From: Henriciella sp045287255 | GTDB lineage: Bacteria > Pseudomonadota > Alphaproteobacteria > Caulobacterales > Hyphomonadaceae | Assembly (NCBI RefSeq): GCF_045287255.1 | Contig: NZ_CP137142.1 | Coordinates: 1,736,001 to 1,800,000, forward strand | DNA: 64,000 bases | Direction: 5' to 3' | Shown here: positions 58,599 through 64,000 of the stretch, one piece after another | How the letters are laid out: each line of letters begins with the position of its first letter | How positions within the stretch are numbered: position 1 is the stretch's first letter | Notes under the pieces: model-generated | Seen by the model: only the letters and a program-made list of their open reading frames with translations | Told to the model about the DNA's origin: nothing | The model's database searches: none | Position numbers and translations under genes: made by a program

Positions 58599-60839
58599 AT
58601 GTCTGACATTATCGACGAGCCAGAAGACGACCGGATTATCAATGAACCGCTGAGCGAGGCGCTGACCAAGCGCTATCTTGCTTACGCGCTCTCAACCATT
58701 ACCTCTCGCGCCCTGCCCGATGTCCGTGATGGCCTCAAGCCTGTGCAGCGCCGCATTCTCTATGGCATGCGCGAGCTGAAGCTGAACCCGGATGGCGGCT
58801 ATCGCAAATGCGCGAAAGTGGTCGGTGAGGTGATGGGTAACTATCACCCACATGGCGACGCTTCGATCTATGACACGATGGTCCGCCTCGCACAGGATTT
58901 CTCAGTCCGTTACCCGCTCGTCGACGGGCAAGGGAATTTCGGAAATATCGATGGCGATAGCCCCGCTGCGATGCGTTATACCGAAAGCCGGATGACAGAG
59001 GCGGCCAAGCTGCTTCTCGAAGGTCTTGATGAAGACGCCGTCGATTTCAAAGACACCTATGACGAGAATGATCGCGAGCCAGTCGTTCTGCCCGCGGGCT
59101 TCCCGAATCTACTCGCCAATGGCGCGACAGGGATCGCGGTTGGCATGGCAACGAGTATTCCACCGCACAATGTCGCTGAGGTGATCGATGCGGCTCTGAT
59201 GCTGGTCGATAAGAAAACCACCACGACTGAAGAGCTGATGACTGTCTTGCCAGGGCCGGACTTTCCAACCGGCGGTGTGATTGTCGAGCCACAACACTCC
59301 ATTCTGAATGCCTATGAAACAGGGCGCGGTAGCTTCCGCATGCGCGCCAAGTATACGGTTGAAGACCTCGGGCGTGGCCAATGGCAAATTGTAGTCACGG
59401 AAATTCCCTATCAGGTTCAGAAAGGCAAACTGATCGAGAAAATCGCCGAGCTGATTGAGAGCAAGAAAGCGCCTCTGCTCGGTGATGTGCGAGATGAAAG
59501 CGCTGAAGACATTCGCCTGATCCTAGAGCCGCGCGCCAAGACGGTTGAGCCGGATGTTCTGATGGAGAGCCTGTTCAAGATCTGTGATCTGGAAACCCGG
59601 TTCAGCCTGAACATGAATGTCTTGCACAAGGGCGCACCGCAGGTCATGGGCCTGCGCGATGTCCTGCGGGCTTATCTCGATCACCGCCGCGAAGTTGTGG
59701 TGCGCCGCGCACAGTTCCGTCTCGACAAGATCGAAAAGCGCCTGCACCTACTCGATGGCTACCTGATCGCCTATCTCAATATCGACGAAGTGATCCGCAT
59801 CATCCGCGAGGAAGATGAGCCGAAAGAGGTGATGATCGCTCGCTTCGGGATTACTGAGATCCAGGCCGAAGCCATTCTGAACCTGCGCTTGCGTGCCTTG
59901 CGCAAGCTCGAAGAGTTCGAGATCCGCAAGGAACACGAAAATCTCTCTGAAGAGCGTAGCGAAATCATTGCTATGCTTGGTTCTGAAGCCCGTCAGTGGA
60001 CCAAGGTGAAGAAAGAGCTGCGTGAAGCGCGTAAAGTGTTTGATCCGTCGACAGAACTCGGGCGTCGCCGAGCGGCCTTTGAAATCGCCCCGGAAATTGA
60101 TGTCGATGCAGCGCTTGAGGCTTCTATGCCGAAAGAGCCGCTCACCGTGGTTCTGTCTACAAAAGGCTGGATCCGCGGCATGAAGGGCCATGGCCTCGAC
60201 ATGGACGGAACGAAATTCAAGGACGGTGATAGCCTCGCCTTCCATGAAGAGGTCTACACAACGGACAAGCTGATCCTGATGGCCAGTGATGGTCGCGCCT
60301 TTACGCTAACCTGTGACAAGCTTCCGGGCGGTCGCGGGCACGGCGAACCCATCCGCATTTCCATCGATCTGGAAGACAGCGTCGAGATTGTTGCGATGTT
60401 CAAGCTGGATGGCACCCGCAAGCGCCTGATGGCCTCCGATGCCGGATACGGTTTTGTCGTGCAGGAAAGCGAGCTGGAATCTAACCGCAAGGCCGGGAAG
60501 TCCGTTGTCACGGTTCCAGATGGCTCGAAACTGCTCGTAACAGACCTTGCCCGCGGGGATCATGTCGCGGTTATCGGTACGAACCGCAAACTGCTAATCT
60601 TCCCGCTCGATGAGCTTCCCGAAATGAGCCGCGGTAAGGGTAACAAGCTGCAAAACTATCGCGGCACCGACAAGCTTGGCGACGCGATGGTGTTTGACGG
60701 TGAGGATGGCCTGATCGTCACCGACTCAGCTGGCCGTATGCGCGGCTTCACCGAATGGCGCGAGTGGCTCGGGAAACGGGCTCAAGCCGGTAAAGCCGTG
60801 ATGAAAGGCTTCCCGAAAAGCGGACGCTTCTCAGGCTAG
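58599..60839 (+). CDS. parC: DNA topoisomerase IV subunit A
   Basis: About 746 residues from the ATG at 58599, preferred over the ATG at 58587 because GGGG lies 6 bases before it. The breakage-reunion domain has VRDGLKPVQRRILYGM, NYHPHGDASIYDTMVR and the active Tyr in AAMRYTESRM. The C-terminal beta-pinwheel holds repeats such as LPGGRGHGEPI and RGKGNKLQNYR. It decatenates replicated chromosomes. The quinolone-target region reads HPHGDASIYDT, the wild-type Asp/Ser pattern being partly kept. The parE partner is not in this window. Confidence 0.95.
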   Translation: MSDIIDEPEDDRIINEPLSEALTKRYLAYALSTITSRALPDVRDGLKPVQRRILYGMRELKLNPDGGYRKCAKVVGEVMGNYHPHGDASIYDTMVRLAQDFSVRYPLVDGQGNFGNIDGDSPAAMRYTESRMTEAAKLLLEGLDEDAVDFKDTYDENDREPVVLPAGFPNLLANGATGIAVGMATSIPPHNVAEVIDAALMLVDKKTTTTEELMTVLPGPDFPTGGVIVEPQHSILNAYETGRGSFRMRAKYTVEDLGRGQWQIVVTEIPYQVQKGKLIEKIAELIESKKAPLLGDVRDESAEDIRLILEPRAKTVEPDVLMESLFKICDLETRFSLNMNVLHKGAPQVMGLRDVLRAYLDHRREVVVRRAQFRLDKIEKRLHLLDGYLIAYLNIDEVIRIIREEDEPKEVMIARFGITEIQAEAILNLRLRALRKLEEFEIRKEHENLSEERSEIIAMLGSEARQWTKVKKELREARKVFDPSTELGRRRAAFEIAPEIDVDAALEASMPKEPLTVVLSTKGWIRGMKGHGLDMDGTKFKDGDSLAFHEEVYTTDKLILMASDGRAFTLTCDKLPGGRGHGEPIRISIDLEDSVEIVAMFKLDGTRKRLMASDAGYGFVVQESELESNRKAGKSVVTVPDGSKLLVTDLARGDHVAVIGTNRKLLIFPLDELPEMSRGKGNKLQNYRGTDKLGDAMVFDGEDGLIVTDSAGRMRGFTEWREWLGKRAQAGKAVMKGFPKSGRFSG

Positions 60840-61208
60840 CTAGTCCGCCTTTACAAGGTCGCAGCTCACATCCTGAAGCTGATAATACTCAGACGTCGCG
60901 GTTTCGAGCAGCCAGCACCCGCCGCGTTGGCTGTAGACTTGGAAACTGCGCGGAAGCGCGGGATTATTCCCCTCGAGCGGTGTAGAGCGCGGCGGCAGGA
61001 CACTCAGAACGGTCGCTTGCCCCTTATCAATCGGCCCGAACTCGACTTGCCCTTCACCAAGCGCCTCTGCGACGCTTGCTGAAAGTTTCACGAGCGCCTC
61101 ATCACTTGTATCGGCAAGTTTTGCTGGCTGCAGACCTTTATCAACCGCCAGACAAGCCGAACAGGTCATCACACAAAGCAGAACGCTTACGGTCAGTCGC
61201 TTGATCAT
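60840..61208 (-). CDS. Small exported protein coupled to the S41 protease
   Basis: 122 residues from the ATG at 61208, chosen because it forms an ATGA overlap with the protease stop. The signal peptide (LTVSVLLCVMTCSAC) may be a lipoprotein signal (TCSAC) or a normal one. The mature part includes STPLEGNNPALPRSF and GGCWLLETATSEYYQLQDVSCD. Function unknown; the coupling suggests it works with the protease. The end abuts the parC stop. Confidence 0.65.
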   Translation of the reverse strand: MIKRLTVSVLLCVMTCSACLAVDKGLQPAKLADTSDEALVKLSASVAEALGEGQVEFGPIDKGQATVLSVLPPRSTPLEGNNPALPRSFQVYSQRGGCWLLETATSEYYQLQDVSCDLVKAD

Positions 61209-62899
61209 TTCTGCCACCTCTCGCGCGGCATCGTCATATCGCGGTTGTTCTCTAGAACACTCTGAACCGGGGTTAAGTCCACAACTTTCACATCCGCCTC
61301 AAAGGCCATCTTCTCGCTAACCGGCTTAGGAGACACTTTTGGGGAAGCAGCTGGGCAAACCCCATTCTCCCGATAGGAAAGGGCTGTCGCGAGCATGGCT
61401 TCCTGTGGGTCGCCTAACTGACGAGTGTAGTCATCAGCAACAACACACCCACTCGCGCGAACGCCAAATGCCTCGGCTGAATTCCCTGGAATGAAGCCAT
61501 CGGCAAACTCACCGAAACCTTTATCGTTCACACCCTGAAATTGGATCGTGTAATAGGTCTCGCCACAATTATCCGTTGGATAGAATCCGAACGGCTTACC
61601 GCACGTTGTATCACCAATGAGGATGACCTCGACATCAATGCCGCGCAGTCCATTGATCACGGCCTCACTCGCGCTGCATGTCCCACTGGTTGAGAGAATA
61701 AATACGCGGTTCAAATCAAGTGTATCAAGCGGGGTCCCTTGCGCGAGCGTGAAGCCCAGGCCCTGATTATAGAATGGGATAGGCTGGTTAAGCTGTCCGG
61801 TCACCGGATTGAAATTTCCCGCATCATCATTGAAGCGTAGTAGTTCAAACGTCTTATTATCAGTCGCCGTTGGTCCGGCAATCATATACCCAAGCTGCGC
61901 CGCCACAGCGAGCAGACCGCCCCCATTATAACGCAGATCAAGAACAAGGTCGGTGACCCCTTCAGTGTCGAGCGTTGAGATGGCTGTCGCAATCTCTTCC
62001 TCAGAACTGAAAGGACTAAAGGTGGTGAAATGGATATAGCCGACCTTACCCGTGGGCGTATCAATCACTTCCGTTGCATTGACGGGCTTGCGGCTGACAT
62101 TGGCAGCGCTCAGCGTGATGGTCCGCGAGGTGTTGCTGCCCGCATCCTGAACTTCAAATGTATGCGTTTCACCAACTGTATCGGGGAAAAGGCCCGCATT
62201 CAGAACAGCGATGTCCGCCTGGCTTGTCGCATTGACCAAATCGACACCGTCAATTTCCAGAATGCGTGTGCCACGCAACAGATTGGTCACTCCGTTAACG
62301 CTCTCACTCGCAGGCGACCCTGGCTCTGTATACTGTATGCGATAATCACGCGGGACAGAGGTTGAGAACGCAACAACCCGCGCGCCATAGCTTGGCGATG
62401 GGGCTGAATTGCGCTGCTCAAGGAATTCCTCAGTCGATTGGCTGAAATGGAAATCATCCTTATCTTTGCCGGAAGGCGTTTGCGCCGTTGTTCGCAGAAC
62501 TGCGAAATAATCCGTTCGGCTGTTAAAGCCGCCGGGATCCTGATCTGTGACCTCATCGTTCCAGAGGTAGGTTTCATTCGTCCAGGAGCGGAGCCAGAAA
62601 AGCTCTTCAGCGAGTGAGCCCGCCTCATCCGGGAAAGCATTCCCCTCAATGTCCGTTCCAGAGCGCGGCGTTTGACACTGATCTTTAAACTGACTGGCGG
62701 CTTCAAAAGTCCCTTGCGTCCAAACTGGGCCAGAAGGTGGGGGTGGCGGAGGAGGCGGGGGAGGAGGAGGTGGTGGTGGTGGCGGAACAACAGCAGCGGC
62801 TGTGCTACCGCCACCACCGCCGCCACAGGCACCAAGCAAGGCTAACCCAATTGCTGAAAAGCATACTGCGCCGAGAGTATGAAAAGACTTCTGTTGCAT
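61205..62899 (-). CDS. S41 family peptidase lipoprotein
   Basis: 564 residues with a lipoprotein signal ending LGAC (Cys25), a Gly run and about 17 prolines (residues 39-55). A PDZ-like region lies around residues 195-270 (RGTRILEIDGVDLV). The protease core has VGYIHFTTFS and the TSGTCSASEAVING Ser, with DTTCGKPFGF holding the Lys of the Ser-Lys pair. A C-terminal extension follows. S41 enzymes trim periplasmic proteins. It is translationally coupled to a small exported protein downstream. Confidence 0.88.
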   Translation of the reverse strand: MQQKSFHTLGAVCFSAIGLALLGACGGGGGGSTAAAVVPPPPPPPPPPPPPPPPPSGPVWTQGTFEAASQFKDQCQTPRSGTDIEGNAFPDEAGSLAEELFWLRSWTNETYLWNDEVTDQDPGGFNSRTDYFAVLRTTAQTPSGKDKDDFHFSQSTEEFLEQRNSAPSPSYGARVVAFSTSVPRDYRIQYTEPGSPASESVNGVTNLLRGTRILEIDGVDLVNATSQADIAVLNAGLFPDTVGETHTFEVQDAGSNTSRTITLSAANVSRKPVNATEVIDTPTGKVGYIHFTTFSPFSSEEEIATAISTLDTEGVTDLVLDLRYNGGGLLAVAAQLGYMIAGPTATDNKTFELLRFNDDAGNFNPVTGQLNQPIPFYNQGLGFTLAQGTPLDTLDLNRVFILSTSGTCSASEAVINGLRGIDVEVILIGDTTCGKPFGFYPTDNCGETYYTIQFQGVNDKGFGEFADGFIPGNSAEAFGVRASGCVVADDYTRQLGDPQEAMLATALSYRENGVCPAASPKVSPKPVSEKMAFEADVKVVDLTPVQSVLENNRDMTMPRERWQK

Positions 62900-63016
62900 G
62901 CGTTTTGTGTCCCACTTTACTATTGCGTCCTAGTCTAGGGGTTTGAGACTAACAAGCATGGCATAGTTGTAAATCCAGATAAGTGTGATTTTTTATTATA
63001 ATCGCCAGGCTATATA

Positions 63017-64000
63017 TTAGATCGCTTTCAGAAGCGGCTCGATCACATTCGCCCCTAGCCGTTTCGCATGTGCGGGGGACCAGCCAACGCGCGTATCTGG
63101 ATGGTTCGCATCATCTTTAAACGGCATTTCCAAAGTCATCGCGAGACAATCAAACTCTTGTGCCAATGCATTGGTGCAAATGGTCAGGTTTGCTGTTCCC
63201 GGCTTACTGATCGGATAGCCAATTTTGGTCTGAAAGACGCCGCCCGTTGATTGCACATAGTCGTGCTTAAACGCAGCCAACTCAGCTGCCATATCGTCAT
63301 TCCAGCGCGGTATGCCTTCAGCGCCCGCGATAAAATTGTATGGCAGCGCCTCATCGCCATGAACATCAAGGGCCAGATGGCAGCCTGTTTCCCGCATCTT
63401 TTCCAATACCAGAAACACTTCCGGGCTTTTTTCCATTGTCGGGGTCTGCCATTCGCGATTGAGATTCACGCCAGCAGCATTCGTCCGCAAATGCCCACGT
63501 GCAGAACCATCCGGGTTCATATTTGGAACAATGCACAGGCTGACCTGATCGAGCAGCTTCAGCGCCATCTCATCAGTTGGGTCCAGCAGACGCTCTAGAA
63601 AACCTTCCATCCACCATTCGGCCATGGTTTCACCAGGATGCTGGCGCGCAGTGATCCAGAACACAGGCTTACCACTTTCAATGTCGCCAATCGTGATCAG
63701 ATCCAGCGGGCGTCCATCAAGCGTCTCCCCCAGAATGCTAACCTTCGCGAGACCACTGCCCTGCGCTCCTGAAATCAGCGCCATGTGCCGTTCTTCGGTG
63801 TAAGGGGCAAAGTAAGCCACCCACAGCGTATTGCGGCGCATCTTTGTCTCGATGGTCAGGTGCTTCCCATCATAGCTGGTCGGGACACGCACCCAGTCAT
63901 TCAGGTCATAAGAGACCACAGCCCGGTAATCATCCCAACCGCCCGTATAGGCCGCGCCACCGGCATTCTCGATGACCATTTTCAGGTCCGTTCCTTCCAC
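63017..64000 (-). CDS. M14 family carboxypeptidase (5' end outside window)
   Basis: At least 327 residues; the frame stays open to the window edge, so the start is missing. Zinc and catalytic motifs: ITARQHPGETMAEWW (HxxE), NPDGSARGHLRTNAAGVNLNREW, DVHGDEALPYN (third His) and TLEMPFKDD (catalytic Glu). The N-terminal beta-rich region (KMRRNTLWVAYFAPY) identifies the cytosolic-carboxypeptidase-like branch of M14, which often removes Glu or Asp. No signal peptide is visible in the present part. Confidence 0.9.
   Translation of the reverse strand: MEGTDLKMVIENAGGAAYTGGWDDYRAVVSYDLNDWVRVPTSYDGKHLTIETKMRRNTLWVAYFAPYTEERHMALISGAQGSGLAKVSILGETLDGRPLDLITIGDIESGKPVFWITARQHPGETMAEWWMEGFLERLLDPTDEMALKLLDQVSLCIVPNMNPDGSARGHLRTNAAGVNLNREWQTPTMEKSPEVFLVLEKMRETGCHLALDVHGDEALPYNFIAGAEGIPRWNDDMAAELAAFKHDYVQSTGGVFQTKIGYPISKPGTANLTICTNALAQEFDCLAMTLEMPFKDDANHPDTRVGWSPAHAKRLGANVIEPLLKAI

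Overview
The window looks like chromosomal DNA of a Gram-negative alphaproteobacterium, most likely from the Caulobacterales/Hyphomonadaceae side of the class. This is inferred from gene content and order: rpoZ-rsh-pyrE-pdxJ-acpS-rnc-era-recO, infA followed by maf, a DUF2336 protein, a host-attachment-family protein, many lipoproteins with a clear lipobox, large TonB-dependent receptors and a GTA/phage-like lysis cassette. Base composition is moderately GC-rich by eye; the receptor and lipoprotein genes around 22-27 kb and 41-46 kb look less GC-rich than the housekeeping genes. No species can be named from the sequence alone.

Layout. 0-3.9 kb: end of a MoxR/DUF58-type envelope operon (DUF4159 protein, then a membrane protein with von Willebrand A and amidotransferase-like features). 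3.9-8.9 kb: GNAT enzyme, HxD-type oxygenase-like protein, two tandem exported amidohydrolases of which the second has lost its first metal site, and a glutathione transferase. 8.9-14.6 kb: complete tripartite RND efflux operon on the minus strand (outer-membrane factor, membrane-fusion protein, pump). 14.9-20.8 kb: serine hydrolase, Lrp/AsnC regulator, host-attachment protein, glycerol dehydrogenase, a broken beta-CASP metallo-hydrolase, a diiron ferritin-like protein and a GIY-YIG/DUF123 protein next to tRNA-Lys. 21-28.7 kb: small lipoproteins, a strong terminator ending a possible small RNA, and a two-gene unit of a duplicated surface lipoprotein and a TonB-dependent receptor. 28.9-40.7 kb: single metabolic genes (DUF885 peptidase, amidotransferase, desaturase, NUDIX, CoA-transferase), small membrane proteins, and the infA-thioesterase-maf-phosphatase group. 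40.9-46.3 kb: S9 peptidase divergent from a second large TonB receptor. 46.4-48.3 kb: holin, M15 lysin and S74 tail-fibre cassette. 48.6-58.5 kb: LemA, UdgB, NYN protein and the long housekeeping run. 58.6-64 kb: parC, an S41 protease lipoprotein with a coupled small protein, and the end of an M14 carboxypeptidase.

How the parts work together. Many neighbours overlap by ATGA or share start/stop bases, so translation coupling is widespread: the 1.9 kb pair, the amidohydrolases, the RND operon, the lysis cassette, pyrE through era, and the S41 pair. Two TonB receptor loci each sit with a partner (surface lipoprotein in one, secreted peptidase in the other), which suggests uptake systems for large or peptide-like substrates. 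The most unusual items are the candidate small RNA at about 21.78-21.89 kb, the duplicated lipoprotein, the inactive-looking amidohydrolase partner, PyrE with a C-terminal membrane tail, and the isolated GTA-like lysis/fibre cassette. No CRISPR array, transposase, integrase, toxin-antitoxin pair or recognisable defence system was found.
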